Shown here piece by piece: positions 1 through 10,110 of a DNA stretch of 64,000 nt (position 1 is its first letter; every line of letters begins with the position of its first letter). The position numbers and the translations under genes were made by a program. The notes under the pieces are model-generated. The model was not told the DNA's origin. It did not search any database and saw only the letters and a list, made by a program, of their open reading frames with translations. The stretch lies in the NCBI RefSeq assembly GCF_014201335.1, contig NZ_JACHEB010000001.1:62001-126000 (forward strand). Direction: 5' to 3'. The DNA is from Tunturiibacter gelidiferens (GTDB lineage Bacteria; Acidobacteriota; Terriglobia; Terriglobales; Acidobacteriaceae).

Positions 1-1859
1 TGCTGGTCGGTGAGGCGGAGGCGGACGCCTAGGAGGCCGGGGTAGTTGGAGGGGGCGCCGAGGAGGTCGTCGCCGTGGCAGATGGCGCAGTTTTTGTCGT
101 AGATCTTTGCGCCGGCGATCTCGCTGCGGTTGACGGATTTTGGGGTGGGGGTTGTTGGTCCGCCGGTGTCGCCGGTTTTGAGGTATTCGAGGACGGCGGT
201 GAGGCGGGCGGCTTCTACGTTGGGGAAGGAGGGCATGCGGCCCTTGCCGCTGTGGATGATTTCGGTGATCTGTGCGTCGGAGAGGTGCTTTTGTTCGTCG
301 ATGAGGGACGGGAAGGCGGGGGGATTTCCTTTGCGGTCGCCTCCGTGGCACATGGAGCATTGGCTTTGGTAGACATTGGCGCCGAGGCTGCCGCCTTGCT
401 TGTTTTCTGTGAGGCCGCCGGTCCAGACAATGTCGTTGGCGTTGATGTAGATGACGCCGGTTTTGATGTCGACGGCTGAGCCGCCCCACTCGGCGCCGCC
501 GTCGAAGCCGGGGAACACTACGGTTTGCTTGTCGACGGTGAAGGGGACGAAGAGGCCGTTGCTGATGAAGGTTTTGAATTGCTCGGCTGCCCACGCGTGT
601 GCTTCAGGGGTGCGGGTGGTGAGCATGTCGGCGGTGAGGAGTTGGCGCGCGTAGGGTCCGGGGGTGGATGGTACTGGTTGCGTGGGAGAGGTTTTTTCAC
701 CGGGTGCGGTGGATGCGGGGAATGGCTTTTCTTCGATGGGGAAGAGAGGTTGGCCGGTGGTGCGGTCGAAGAGGAAGAGGTAGCCCTGTTTGGTGGTCTG
801 GGCTATGGCGTCTACAGTTTTTCCGTGCGAGCGGACGGTGACGAGAGATGGAGGCGACGGGAAGTCGCGGTCCCAGATGTCGTGATGAACACCCTGGAAG
901 TGCCAGAGGCGTTGGCCGGTATTGGCGTCGAGCGCCAGGAGGGTGTTGGCGTAGAGGTCGTCGCCGATTCGGTCTGCGCCGTAGAAGTCATTGACTGCAG
1001 AGCCGGTAGGGGCGTAGACGATGCCGCGTTTTTCATCGAGCGCCATGCCGGTCCAGTTGTTGGCGGCACCCGTTACCTTCCATGCGTCTTTCGGCCAGGT
1101 CTCGTAACCAGGTTCTCCGGGAAGAGGAATGGTGTGGAAGATCCAGCGAAGCTTGCCGGTGTGGACGTCGTAGGCGCGTATGTCACCGTGCAGCGCAGGC
1201 TCAGTTTCGGGCGCGCGGAACCCGACGATGATCATGTCCTTGTAGATGAGGCCGGGGGTGGTGAGAGCGGCGAACGATTGAGTGACGTCTTTTTCGTTGA
1301 GATCTTTTCGGAGGTCGATCTTGCCGCCGTCACCGAAGGAAGAGATGAGTTTTCCAGTCGCAGGGTCGAGCGCGTAGAGATTAGTGAGAAGGCCGGCGAA
1401 GAGAATGCTTTGCTTGCCATCGGTCCAGTAGCTCAGGCCTCGTGTGGGCTGGAGTCCCGGGGTACCGGTGCTGAAGGTCCAGAGATTTTTTCCGGTAGCT
1501 GCGTCGAGCGCGATGACTTTTTGTGTGGGGGTGAAGCCGAAGAGGACTCGACCGATGATGAGCGGATTGGTCTGGAGGCCGCCCGGCTCTTTGGTATCGA
1601 AGGTCCACGCAACTTTGAGTTTGTGGACGTTGGTGCGATCGATCTGATGGAGCGCGGAGTATCGATCGTCTGCGCTTTGACCACCGTAGACTGGCCAGTC
1701 GGTCTGAGTCGCAGCGTGTCTCGCCTGTGCGTTTGCTGCGGGGAGAATCTGTCCCGGGTTGACGAGGCTCAAAGCCAAGATGGCTGAAACAAGGAAGGGG
1801 ACGAGGGTAGCGGTGCTTGCTCCGCGTGCTTCCATTCGAAAAGCTGTCAAAAAAAACAT
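1..1859 (-). CDS. PQQ-dependent quinoprotein dehydrogenase with two haem c motifs (3' end outside window)
   Basis: The minus frame is open from the ATG at 1859 to the window edge, about 619 codons, so the C-terminus is missing. The start is a hydrophobic export segment ending near ANAQA, followed by beta-propeller repeats with the quinoprotein signature (for example DAATGKNLWTF, YDVHTGKLRWIF, LDANTGQRLWHF). Two haem c attachment motifs are visible, CSMCH near residue 502 and CAICH near residue 590, in a cytochrome-like insert carrying GRMPSFP. Family knowledge: such enzymes oxidise sugars or alcohols in the periplasm with PQQ and pass electrons through the haems to the respiratory chain. The substrate cannot be read from the sequence; glucose-dehydrogenase-like soil enzymes have this inserted cytochrome layout. 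An alternative ATG lies at 1835. Neither start has a clear Shine-Dalgarno. Confidence 0.85.
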   Translation of the reverse strand, partial: MFFLTAFRMEARGASTATLVPFLVSAILALSLVNPGQILPAANAQARHAATQTDWPVYGGQSADDRYSALHQIDRTNVHKLKVAWTFDTKEPGGLQTNPLIIGRVLFGFTPTQKVIALDAATGKNLWTFSTGTPGLQPTRGLSYWTDGKQSILFAGLLTNLYALDPATGKLISSFGDGGKIDLRKDLNEKDVTQSFAALTTPGLIYKDMIIVGFRAPETEPALHGDIRAYDVHTGKLRWIFHTIPLPGEPGYETWPKDAWKVTGAANNWTGMALDEKRGIVYAPTGSAVNDFYGADRIGDDLYANTLLALDANTGQRLWHFQGVHHDIWDRDFPSPPSLVTVRSHGKTVDAIAQTTKQGYLFLFDRTTGQPLFPIEEKPFPASTAPGEKTSPTQPVPSTPGPYARQLLTADMLTTRTPEAHAWAAEQFKTFISNGLFVPFTVDKQTVVFPGFDGGAEWGGSAVDIKTGVIYINANDIVWTGGLTENKQGGSLGANVYQSQCSMCHGGDRKGNPPAFPSLIDEQKHLSDAQITEIIHSGKGRMPSFPNVEAARLTAVLEYLKTGDTGGPTTPTPKSVNRSEIAGAKIYDKNCAICHGDDLLGAPSNYPGLLGVRLRLTDQ

Positions 1860-1880
1860 AGATGATGGAGGGTGAGAGTA

Positions 1881-1966
1881 AGGAAGACAGCGGCAAAAAC
1901 AGATACGGGGGTCTCTCCACTCCGCCGTGCGATGAGGCCGCCCGGCTGCGGTCGAGATGACAATCC
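1881..1966 (-). repeat. Candidate dispersed intergenic repeat
   Basis: On the minus strand this reads from a TGTCATCTCGACCGCAGCC-like start through GGAGTGGAGAGACCCCCGTA to a pyrimidine-rich end. I recognise this pattern as a short non-coding repeat seen many times between genes in acidobacterial genomes, where spurious ORFs translate as CHLDRS-type peptides. It sits between the multicopper oxidase stop and the quinoprotein start. I found no second copy in the window, so the repeat status is from memory. Confidence 0.4.
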
Positions 1967-2015
1967 TTCTTAAATTTTTGGACATATGTTTCGTGATTTT
2001 CGCCAGGCCCATGAG

Positions 2016-3410
2016 CTAGTCCGTGTACTTGATGATTTGCATGAAGCCGTAGTCCATGTGGAGTTGCTGATGGCAGTGGATCAGTGAGTCGCCTGGGTTG
2101 TCTGCAGTGAAGTCTACGGCGACGGTTTGGAGCGAAATCACGTTGACAGTGTCCTTGATGAGTCCGCTGAGGTGTTGATCTTCGATGCGTGTGACCTCGA
2201 AGCTGTGGCGGTGCAGATGGATCGGGTGCTGATCGCCGCTGGCGTTGCGGAAGATCATACGATAACGTTTGCCTCGTTTGACTTTGAGAGGTTTGACGTT
2301 GGGCCAGGCATCGCCGTTGATGGTCCAGGTGTCGAATTGAGAGCCATTGAGTGCTCCCGCGTCGCGGAAGGTGAGGGTGAAAGTCTCTTCTGGGTCCGGC
2401 ACGGGATTGTTGGCGGCAAAGCGAGTGTAATCCCACTCAGTGGGCTGTGGGTCGCGCCATACTGGGTCGCCTGATTTGCCGGCGTACTCGATGACGATAC
2501 CCAAGCCGACGTCGCGGCTTTCTTTCAAGGTCGAGCCTAGAACCCACACGCCAGGAGAGTTCATCTCGACGATCGCATCTACACGCTCGGCGACGGCGAG
2601 GGACAGAACCTCGACAGAGGTGGGGTTCGGGACGGGGTTGCCATCCATTGCGATGACGCGGAAGGTGTGGCCGGGAAGGGCGACAACTACATTTTCGGTT
2701 GCGCTGGCGTTGAGGAGACGGAAGAGGACGCGCTCTCCTTGTTTGACCCGGATGGGTTCGCCCGCGCCAAGCATGTGCGCGTTGATGGTGGCGTGGGTGT
2801 AACCAACGTCGGAGCCAGAGGTCTGCGGCATGTTCTGCGATTGTGCGCGCATGGTTTCGACCATGGGGACGAAGTGGGGGCCCCAGTGATGAATGGCGAA
2901 ATTTACTTCTTTGTCGTGACGCCCTGGGTCGGGCTCGCCGTCGATGAGGAGAAAGCCGAACTGGCCGGTGTAGGCCGCGAGGGAGAGATCTCCCATGGCC
3001 ATGGCGTGGGTGTGATACCAGCGGGTTCCGGAGGGATTGGGCGTGAGGTGATAGCGCAACGTTGCTTCGGGAGCGATCAACGGAGAGCCTTCTTCGACTG
3101 CGCCGTCATTCAGCGAATCGGTGGTGAGGCCGTGCCAGTGGACCAGGTCTGGGCTTTTCGTGCCGTTGGTGACGTCGATGGTGGTGGGCTTACCTTTTTT
3201 CAGGCGGAGCAAGGGGCCAGGGATTTGGCCGTTGTACGCTACGGTTGCTATCTGTACGCCATGGCCGATGTCCAAGGTGCAGGGCTCGATGCGCAAGCGA
3301 AGATCGGCGTGGGTTGCTGGTGCTGGGGTCGCCAACGCTTGACTGCTTCGTGGAACGATCGCATTGGCCAAGGATGCGCCTGTTGCAACTAAGAAACTTC
3401 TCCGGTTCAT
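2016..3410 (-). CDS. Tat-exported multicopper oxidase (laccase/CueO-like)
   Basis: This 464-residue protein begins MNRRSFLVATGASLANA, a twin-arginine signal, so it should fold with copper before export. The copper ligand motifs are all present: LVHWHG and WYHTHA in the first cupredoxin domain, HPIHLHRHSF and the C-terminal SLIHCHQQLHMDYGFM, which supplies the tripartite His-Cys-His site with a following Met. The length and three-domain order fit the laccase/CueO/FtsP superfamily. Family knowledge: it would oxidise phenols, Cu(I) or other metals with reduction of oxygen to water; the actual substrate is unknown. It lies 157 bases upstream of the quinoprotein gene on the same strand, with the intergenic repeat between them, so co-transcription is possible but not shown. 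The start has no strong Shine-Dalgarno. Confidence 0.88.
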   Translation of the reverse strand: MNRRSFLVATGASLANAIVPRSSQALATPAPATHADLRLRIEPCTLDIGHGVQIATVAYNGQIPGPLLRLKKGKPTTIDVTNGTKSPDLVHWHGLTTDSLNDGAVEEGSPLIAPEATLRYHLTPNPSGTRWYHTHAMAMGDLSLAAYTGQFGFLLIDGEPDPGRHDKEVNFAIHHWGPHFVPMVETMRAQSQNMPQTSGSDVGYTHATINAHMLGAGEPIRVKQGERVLFRLLNASATENVVVALPGHTFRVIAMDGNPVPNPTSVEVLSLAVAERVDAIVEMNSPGVWVLGSTLKESRDVGLGIVIEYAGKSGDPVWRDPQPTEWDYTRFAANNPVPDPEETFTLTFRDAGALNGSQFDTWTINGDAWPNVKPLKVKRGKRYRMIFRNASGDQHPIHLHRHSFEVTRIEDQHLSGLIKDTVNVISLQTVAVDFTADNPGDSLIHCHQQLHMDYGFMQIIKYTD

Positions 3411-3599
3411 TCAAACTCGCGACGTGCTGGGGATCGTTCTATCGTTGTCTAAAAGTAATAAGCGTCGAGAGGTGAGTTGTCCAGAGGATTGAATGTGTGA
3501 CGATTACTGGACTCGAAGATGGTGCATGTTTTCAGGATTGCGGAGACCATTCGTGCGAATATTGGATCACTGCCCACATATTGTTAGAAGGATCGTCCC

Positions 3600-5030
3600 T
3601 TGAGATCAATCGCCGCTTGCCTGATTTCCGTTGCTTTGACGTCGTCACTCCTTGCTCAGTCCACTCAGTTGCCTGATGCGGATAAAACGCTCGCTCGTGA
3701 CATCTTTCGACAGTTGATTGAGACGAACACGACGGATTCGGTTGGGAGTACGACGGTCGCGGCGGATGCGATGCGGAAGCGGTTGCTCGACGCTGGCTTT
3801 GCGGAGTCGGATGTGGTGGTGATGGGGCCGAATGACAGGAAGGGCAATATGGTGGCGCGGTATCGCGGGCGTGCGGGCTCGACGCTGAAACCGGTGCTGA
3901 TTATTGGGCATATCGATGTGGTCGAGGCGAAGCGTTCGGACTGGACGACTGATCCGTTTCAGTTCGTTGAGAAGGATGGGTACTTTTACGGACGCGGAAC
4001 GCAGGATATGAAAGATAGCGATGCGGCTGCAGTTGAGAGCTTTATCCGGATGAAGCGTGAGGGATTTGTTCCTGATCGCGACATCATTCTGGCCTTGACT
4101 GCGGATGAAGAGGGAGGCAAGTCGAACGGCGTGGATTGGCTGCTGAAGAATCATCGCGAACTTGTCGATGCAGCGTTTGCGCTGAATCCTGATGCGGGTG
4201 GACCTGAGTTGGAGAAGGGCAAAGCTGTGAGCATGGGGGTTGAGGCGACGGAAAAACTTTATGCCGACTATCGTGTGAGTGCGACAAATCCGGGTGGGCA
4301 TAGTTCCCTGCCGCGGCCTGACAATGCGATCTACCAGGTTGCGGATGCGTTGGGGAGATTAGAGAAGGCGCAGTTCCCTTTGGAGACGAATGAGGTGACG
4401 CGCGCTTACTTTGCGAGTAGCGCGAAGACGAAAGAAGGGCAGTTGGCGGAAGATCTGAAGGCTGTGTCGGGGGCGGTGCCGAATGCAGAGGCTGCGCAGC
4501 GGCTGTCGAAGGACGCGATCTATAACTCATTGCTGCATACGACTTGCGTTGCGACGATGATGTCGGCTGGACACGCGCCAAACGCGTTGCCGGGGAGCGC
4601 GGTGGCGAATGTGAATTGTCGCATATTTCCTGGGCATTCGCAGGAGGAGACTCGGCAGGAGTTGGTTCGGATCTTTGCCGATCCGACGCTGAAGGTGCAG
4701 TATGTCGACAACAGTGGCGAGGTGTTTGAAAAGGGCTCCGATCGCAAGTCGATGGCGCCGCCGCCGCTGGATCCGGCGGTGTTTCAGCCGCTCGATGCTG
4801 TGGTGAAGATGTTGTGGCCGGGCATTCCGGTTATTCCTGAGATGGAGACTGGCGCTTCCGACAGCGTGTACACGATGAATGTGGGGATTCCGAGTTACGG
4901 CTTCTCGGGTATGGGGGTGGATCGCGACGATGTTCGTGCGCATGGGCGGGATGAACGTATTCGTGCCGTCGATTTTTATACCGGAGTTGAGTTCGAGTAT
5001 TCGTATCTGAAGGCGCTTACTTCGCAATAA
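3600..5030 (+). CDS. Exported M20-family metallopeptidase
   Basis: The protein is 476 residues, starting at a TTG preceded by AGAAGGA about eight bases upstream, with an N-terminal signal peptide (CLISVALTSSLLAQS). M20 zinc-peptidase motifs are visible: LIIGHIDVV (metal His and the following Asp), GRGTQDMKDSD (bridging Asp), LTADEEGG (catalytic and metal Glu pair), and the dimerisation-domain NPGGHSSLP. The C-terminal ETGASDSVYTMNVGIPSYG is typical of the carboxypeptidase/acetylornithine-deacetylase-like members. Role: probably a periplasmic di- or carboxypeptidase; the specificity is unknown. It is divergent from the multicopper oxidase and its stop is only seven bases from that of the converging Lrp gene, so no independent terminator fits between them. 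Confidence 0.88.
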   Translation: MRSIAACLISVALTSSLLAQSTQLPDADKTLARDIFRQLIETNTTDSVGSTTVAADAMRKRLLDAGFAESDVVVMGPNDRKGNMVARYRGRAGSTLKPVLIIGHIDVVEAKRSDWTTDPFQFVEKDGYFYGRGTQDMKDSDAAAVESFIRMKREGFVPDRDIILALTADEEGGKSNGVDWLLKNHRELVDAAFALNPDAGGPELEKGKAVSMGVEATEKLYADYRVSATNPGGHSSLPRPDNAIYQVADALGRLEKAQFPLETNEVTRAYFASSAKTKEGQLAEDLKAVSGAVPNAEAAQRLSKDAIYNSLLHTTCVATMMSAGHAPNALPGSAVANVNCRIFPGHSQEETRQELVRIFADPTLKVQYVDNSGEVFEKGSDRKSMAPPPLDPAVFQPLDAVVKMLWPGIPVIPEMETGASDSVYTMNVGIPSYGFSGMGVDRDDVRAHGRDERIRAVDFYTGVEFEYSYLKALTSQ

Positions 5031-5037
5031 CTTTCGT

Positions 5038-5523
5038 CTACTTTTTTCTGGGGCGTGCCGGGAAGCCGGCGTGTCTGAGGAGCCAGGCCTCTTGTTGCCG
5101 ATAGACAGGGGTCGAGAGAACCATGCTGGTGGTGGGCATTCCGTAGGGGAGAAGACGTTCGATGAGAGGCTCGAGTTGGTCGATGGACGAGAGCCTGACT
5201 TTGATGAGGAAGGCTTCTCCGCCTGTGATGTGATGGCACTCCTGGACCGCGTCGATGGTGGGGAGAAATTTTAGGAACGGGCGGTAGTGCGTGTTGTCGC
5301 AGGTGAGGCGGATAAAGGCCATGACCGGGTAGCCGAAGGCTTTTTCGTCGAGCAGGGCGCGGTAACCGAGGATGACCTTGTCGGCTTCGAGTTGGTGGAT
5401 TCGTTCGGCCACGGCAGAGGGCGAAAGACCGACCTTGCGACCGAGTTCTGCGTAAGAGATTCTCGCGTCCTCGGCGAGCATACGCACGATACTGTAGTCG
5501 ATAGGGTCGAGATCCTGAGACAT
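5038..5523 (-). CDS. Lrp/AsnC-family transcriptional regulator
   Basis: A 161-residue protein with the classical two-domain Lrp layout: an N-terminal helix-turn-helix (DARISYAELGRKVGLSPSAV, about residues 18-40) and a C-terminal RAM ligand-binding domain (GYPVMAFIRLTC through LSTPVYRQ). AAAGAGGCA precedes the ATG. These regulators sense amino acids and commonly control catabolic or transport genes next to them. It is divergent from the histidine-utilisation operon with a 179-base shared upstream region, which makes it the obvious candidate regulator of hut here, in place of the usual HutC or HutP. That role is inference. No convincing Lrp box could be picked out by eye. Confidence 0.92.
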   Translation of the reverse strand: MSQDLDPIDYSIVRMLAEDARISYAELGRKVGLSPSAVAERIHQLEADKVILGYRALLDEKAFGYPVMAFIRLTCDNTHYRPFLKFLPTIDAVQECHHITGGEAFLIKVRLSSIDQLEPLIERLLPYGMPTTSMVLSTPVYRQQEAWLLRHAGFPARPRKK

Positions 5524-5702
5524 AGATGTTGCCTCTTTGCTTGTAGCTGGATGAGGTACCGAGGTATCAAGTGTAATACGTTTTGAATTTGATGGATTCG
5601 CCTGAATGATGACGGCTATTCCAACGCTTCGACTGATTATTGCGTTGTTTTCCGATTGATTCGCATGGCTTGCCTCGCTGTGCTCCTCTATTCTTGCTGA
5701 TT

Positions 5703-7214
5703 ATGGTTGAACTAAATGGAAGATCGTTGACGATTGATGAAGTTGTTCGAGTTGCGCGAGGAGGCGAACCTGCCTCGATCGCGGGAAGTGCTTTGGGGCG
5801 GATGAAAATCTCGCGCGGCAAGGTGGAAGAGGCGCTTCGTGGTGAGATCGCAGTTTATGCGCTGAACACTGGTGTTGGGCTGCTGGCGAATGTGCGGCTT
5901 GAGGCAGACGGTATTGAGCAGATGCAGCTGAATCTGGTGCGTTCGCACTGCTGTGGTGTGGGGGAGCCGCTGCCTGAGGATGTTGTTCGAGCGATGATGC
6001 TGATCAGGGCAAATATTCTCGCGATGGGATTGTCGGGAATTCGGCCCGTGGTTGCGGAGAGGCTGTGCGATCTGCTGAACCACGGCATTACTCCGGTTGT
6101 GCCGATGCGTGGAAGCGTTGGCGCGAGTGGGGATCTGGCGCCGCTTGCGCATATGGCGCTGGTGTTGATTGGTGAGGGTGAGGCTTTTCTGTCGGGGGAG
6201 CGGAAACCGGCGGCTGAGTGCCTGAAGCGTGTTGGCTTGGAGCCGTTGAAGCTGCAGGCGAAGGAAGGGATTTCGCTGCTGAACGGGACGCAGGCGATGC
6301 TCGCGATTGGGTGTTTGCAGCTTCATGATCTGAATGAGCTGTTTCAGTCGGCACAGATTGCGGCGGCGCTGACGCTGCAGGCGTTGCGTGGTACGTCAGC
6401 GGCGTATGATGAGCGGCTTCATGCGGCACGTCCGCATCCGGGGCAGGTTCATAGCGCTGCTTCGCTTCGCGAGTTGCTTGCGGGATCTATGCGGCACAGG
6501 TCGAGTACGAGTGTTCAGGACGCCTATTGTTTGCGTTGTGTTCCTCAGGTGCATGGGGCGGTTTGGGACTCGCTGCGGCAGGCGGAGAGGGTCTTCGCGA
6601 TTGAGCTGAATAGCGCGACGGACAATCCGTTGCTGCTTGAGGATGATTTTGTTTCCGGCGGTAACTTTCATGGAGCGCCGCTGGCGCTGGTTTTGGATCA
6701 GTTGGCGATTGCGATGTGCCAATTGGCTGGGATCTCCGAACGCCGAACGGAGAGGCTGATGAATCCTAGCCTCAATGAAGGGCTCCCTGCGTTTCTGGCT
6801 ACGAAGCCGGGGGTCGAGTCGGGGCTGATGATGGCTCAGGTGACCTCTGCCGCACTGGTGGCTGAGATGCGAGTTCTTGCTACGCCGGCCTCTGCGTGTT
6901 CGATTCCGACGAGCGGGAACCAAGAGGACTTTGTGAGCATGGGAATGACGGCCGCGCTGAAGCTAATGCAATCGGTGACGCACTGCCGGATGGTGTTGGC
7001 GATTGAGTGGCTGACCGCCACGCGTGCGCTCGACTTTCGCGGAGATCGTTCCGTGTCGCCTATGCTAGATGCAGCTCGTAGTGCATTTCGCGTTGCGTGT
7101 CCGGAGTGGGAGGGCGATTGCGTGCTGTCTGGAGTTATGGCTGATGCCGATGAGTTTCTTGCGAAGATCGAATGGGCGTCGACGCTGAATGTACCGGAGG
7201 TAGCGCACGCATGA
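5703..7214 (+). CDS. hutH: Histidine ammonia-lyase
   Basis: First step of histidine degradation: non-oxidative deamination of L-histidine to urocanate in the cytoplasm. The 503-residue product carries Ala-Ser-Gly at residues 141-143 inside [14 protein letters not shown], the triad that cyclises to the MIO electrophile, and the Tyr-containing [12 protein letters not shown] loop near residue 52. The length matches the family (about 510). The frame is open further upstream to 5640, but the ATG at 5703 places MIO and N-terminus where the family has them; no strong Shine-Dalgarno is seen. It is the first gene of a five-gene operon and its TGA overlaps the hutU ATG by four bases. Confidence 0.96.
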   Translation: MVELNGRSLTIDEVVRVARGGEPASIAGSALGRMKISRGKVEEALRGEIAVYALNTGVGLLANVRLEADGIEQMQLNLVRSHCCGVGEPLPEDVVRAMMLIRANILAMGLSGIRPVVAERLCDLLNHGITPVVPMRGSVGASGDLAPLAHMALVLIGEGEAFLSGERKPAAECLKRVGLEPLKLQAKEGISLLNGTQAMLAIGCLQLHDLNELFQSAQIAAALTLQALRGTSAAYDERLHAARPHPGQVHSAASLRELLAGSMRHRSSTSVQDAYCLRCVPQVHGAVWDSLRQAERVFAIELNSATDNPLLLEDDFVSGGNFHGAPLALVLDQLAIAMCQLAGISERRTERLMNPSLNEGLPAFLATKPGVESGLMMAQVTSAALVAEMRVLATPASACSIPTSGNQEDFVSMGMTAALKLMQSVTHCRMVLAIEWLTATRALDFRGDRSVSPMLDAARSAFRVACPEWEGDCVLSGVMADADEFLAKIEWASTLNVPEVAHA

Positions 7215-8890
7215 GTGCCTATAGCCCGATTCGTGCACCACGCGGAAACACACGTACCGCGCAAGGCTGGATTCAGGAAGCTGCCAAACGCATGTTGATG
7301 AACAACCTTGATCCAGAGGTGGCAGAGAAGCCGGAGGAGTTGATCGTCTATGGAGGACGCGGGAAGGCTGCTCGCAACTGGGAGGCTTACCATACGCTAG
7401 TCAGCACGCTCGATCGGCTGAAGAACCACGAGACGATGCTGGTGCAGTCGGGAAAGGCGGTGGCGGTGCTGGAGACGCACCCGCTGGCTCCTCGAGTGTT
7501 GATTGCTAATTCGAATCTGGTGCCGCACTGGGCGAACTGGGAAGAGTTCGACAAGCTGGATCGCGCTGGGTTGATGATGTATGGGCAGATGACTGCGGGA
7601 TCGTGGATCTACATTGGCACGCAGGGAATCCTTCAGGGAACGTACGAGACGTTTTTGGGAGCCGCGCAGAAGTACTTTAATGGGTCGCTGAAGGGAACGA
7701 TCACACTGACCGCTGGACTGGGCGGCATGGGAGGCGCGCAGCCGCTTGCGGTGAAGCTGACGGGCGGTGTGAGCATTTGTGTCGAGGTAGATGAGAGCCG
7801 GATTCAACGGCGCATTGCCACACGGTATCTGGATGAGGTCGCGAGTTCGCTAGAAGATGCGATTTCGCGGGCGACGGCGGCGCGCAAAGAGGGTCGTGCG
7901 GTTTCGATCGGGTTGTTGGGAAATGCCGCTACGATCTTGCCGCAGATTGTGCGGTCTGGTTTTGTGCCTGATGTTGTTACAGATCAAACGAGCGCGCACG
8001 ATCCACTCTATGGCTACTGGCCGGTCGCCAGGGAGGATGAGGACCTGGCTGCGCAGCGGAGCCGAGAACCGGAGCGCTATCTTGAGCGGGTGCGCGCTGA
8101 TATTGCTCAGCACGTCCAGGCCATCCTGGAGTTGCAGCGTCGCGGCGCGGTGTGCTTCGACTACGGCAATAATCTGCGTGCGCAGGCCAAGATCGCCGGT
8201 GTGGCCGATGCTTTTGACTATCCCGGATTTGTTCCTGCGTTTATTCGTGATTCTTTTTGCGAGGGGCGAGGGCCATTTCGATGGGTTGCACTCTCGGGCG
8301 ATCCTGCCGATATTGCGGCCACCGACGCGGCGCTGCTGAAGCTCTTTCCGGACGATGCGCGGCTGAATCAATGGCTGCCCTGGGCTGGAGAGCATGTTGC
8401 GTATCAAGGGTTGCCGGCGCGCATATGCTGGCTGGGTTACAGAGAACGCGATCAGGCTGGTCTGCTGTTCAACCAGATGGTGCGGGATGGCCGGCTGAAG
8501 GCGCCGATTGTGATTGGCCGCGATCATCTGGATGCGGGTTCGGTTGCGAGTCCGTACCGCGAGACGGAGGCGATGCTGGATGGCTCAGATGCGGTCTCCG
8601 ATTGGGCCTTGCTCAACTTTGCAACCGGGATTGCCAGTGGGGCGGGCTGGATGAGCTTTCATCATGGGGGTGGCGTCGGCATGGGATACAGTCAGCATGC
8701 CGGACTGGTCGCGGTGGCTGATGGCAGCGAGGAAGCGGATCAACGGTTGCGTCTGTGCCTTACGAACGATCCGGCTATGGGTGTGATTCGGCATGCAGAT
8801 GCTGGATATGAGAAGGCTCGCAGAGTTGCAGATGAGCGCGGACTCGACATGCCGAGCGTTCACATAGCCAACAAAGCTGAGGCGAGATGA
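7211..8890 (+). CDS. hutU: Urocanate hydratase
   Basis: Converts urocanate to 4-imidazolone-5-propionate using tightly bound NAD+. The protein is 559 residues, the usual length. Visible signatures include the NAD-binding [17 protein letters not shown], the Cys-containing [17 protein letters not shown] segment close to the active site, and the glycine-rich [18 protein letters not shown] near the C-terminus. The ATG at 7211 is chosen because it overlaps the hutH stop (ATGA) and is preceded by GGAGG at ten bases; an ATG 39 bases upstream lies inside hutH. The stop again overlaps the next gene by four bases. Confidence 0.96.
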   Translation: MSAYSPIRAPRGNTRTAQGWIQEAAKRMLMNNLDPEVAEKPEELIVYGGRGKAARNWEAYHTLVSTLDRLKNHETMLVQSGKAVAVLETHPLAPRVLIANSNLVPHWANWEEFDKLDRAGLMMYGQMTAGSWIYIGTQGILQGTYETFLGAAQKYFNGSLKGTITLTAGLGGMGGAQPLAVKLTGGVSICVEVDESRIQRRIATRYLDEVASSLEDAISRATAARKEGRAVSIGLLGNAATILPQIVRSGFVPDVVTDQTSAHDPLYGYWPVAREDEDLAAQRSREPERYLERVRADIAQHVQAILELQRRGAVCFDYGNNLRAQAKIAGVADAFDYPGFVPAFIRDSFCEGRGPFRWVALSGDPADIAATDAALLKLFPDDARLNQWLPWAGEHVAYQGLPARICWLGYRERDQAGLLFNQMVRDGRLKAPIVIGRDHLDAGSVASPYRETEAMLDGSDAVSDWALLNFATGIASGAGWMSFHHGGGVGMGYSQHAGLVAVADGSEEADQRLRLCLTNDPAMGVIRHADAGYEKARRVADERGLDMPSVHIANKAEAR

Positions 8891-10110
8891 GCGAGCTGCT
8901 CTTAACCGGGATCTCTCAGGTTGTAACTCCGTTTGGTGCGGGAGCGAAGCATGGGACGGCGATGGGGCAACTGCGCATGATTCAGCAGGCAGCGATTGCT
9001 GTCGATGCGGGATTGATCTCCTGGATTGGACCGGAGCGTGATTGGCGCGGCAATGCTGAGTCGGTCATCGATCTTGGAGATCGCGCGGTTGTTCCAGGGC
9101 TCATTGACCCTCACACTCATGCTATTTGGGCGGGTGATCGGCTGGCCGACTTTGAAGCCCGAAGCGCTGGTGCGACCTACGAAGAGATTCTCGCAGCAGG
9201 TGGAGGGATCTGGCATACGATTCGTGAGACCGCGAAGAAGAGCAGTGAGGAGATGGCAGCGCTGGCGTTGGCTCGTGTTCAGGCGCTGCAGCGTTCAGGC
9301 GCTACGACCATCGAGGTGAAGTCCGGGTACGGTTACACGCTCGAAGCGGAGTTGCGGATGCTGGAGGCGATCCGCCTGCTGCAGCAACAAGCTCATTGTC
9401 AATTGGTACCTACGTTGCTGATCCACCTCTGTCCTGTAGAGCATACAGAACGCGAGGCTTATCGCGAGATGGTTTGCGCTGAACTGATACCTGAGGTTGC
9501 TCGCCGCGGACTTGCTCACACGGTGGACATCTTCGTTGAGCATCACGCATGGAGCGCTGCGGATGCGAGGATCGTGCTGGGTTGCGCGAAGGCCGCGGGG
9601 CTGAATATCAAGCTGCATACGGAACAGTTTCAACGGGTTGGTGGGCTGGAGATGGGATTGGAGATGGGCGCTTTGAGTGTCGATCATCTTGAGGTGTGCT
9701 CGCTTGATCAGTGCGAGCATGTCGCGAGATCGAAGACGATTGCGACGATCCTTCCGGGTGTGAGCCTTCACCTGGGTCTTGCTGCTGCGCCGGGTCGTGC
9801 ACTGATCGACGCTGGGGCAGCGGTGGCTATCGGGACGGATTTGAATCCGGGCTCCAGTCCGCTCTTCTCGACGGCCGCTGCGATGGGTCTGGCGGTGAGG
9901 TTGAATGGACTGACTGCGCCGGAGGCGTTGAGCGCGTTGACGGTGAATGCGGCGGCGGCGCTTGGTTTGTCGAATGTGGGGCGGCTGGAAGTTGGAATGC
10001 AAGCAGATTTGCTTGCGCTTGAGAGTTCAGATTGGCGGGACCTTCCTTACACGATCGGACAGAATGTGGTTCGCGAGGTCTGGGTTGCCGGACGAAAGCA
10101 GGCTGCATGA
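8887..10110 (+). CDS. hutI: Imidazolonepropionase
   Basis: Hydrolyses 4-imidazolone-5-propionate to N-formimino-L-glutamate. This 407-residue amidohydrolase shows the expected metal ligands: [13 protein letters not shown] (His-x-His), the His in [14 protein letters not shown], and the Asp in [30 protein letters not shown] is the typical substrate-pocket stretch of HutI. It is translationally coupled at both ends by ATGA overlaps with hutU and hutF. Confidence 0.96.
   Translation: MSELLLTGISQVVTPFGAGAKHGTAMGQLRMIQQAAIAVDAGLISWIGPERDWRGNAESVIDLGDRAVVPGLIDPHTHAIWAGDRLADFEARSAGATYEEILAAGGGIWHTIRETAKKSSEEMAALALARVQALQRSGATTIEVKSGYGYTLEAELRMLEAIRLLQQQAHCQLVPTLLIHLCPVEHTEREAYREMVCAELIPEVARRGLAHTVDIFVEHHAWSAADARIVLGCAKAAGLNIKLHTEQFQRVGGLEMGLEMGALSVDHLEVCSLDQCEHVARSKTIATILPGVSLHLGLAAAPGRALIDAGAAVAIGTDLNPGSSPLFSTAAAMGLAVRLNGLTAPEALSALTVNAAAALGLSNVGRLEVGMQADLLALESSDWRDLPYTIGQNVVREVWVAGRKQAA

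Noticed and set aside
525..1787. Long plus-strand open frame of 420 codons
   Set aside because: It is antisense to the quinoprotein gene, whose minus frame shows haem and propeller motifs. The plus translation is Gly/Val/Glu-biased without domains.
1381..2436. Minus-strand open frame of 351 codons bridging two genes
   Set aside because: It crosses from the quinoprotein gene through the intergenic repeat into the multicopper oxidase gene in the wrong frame for both; its translation is Arg/Ser/Pro-rich.
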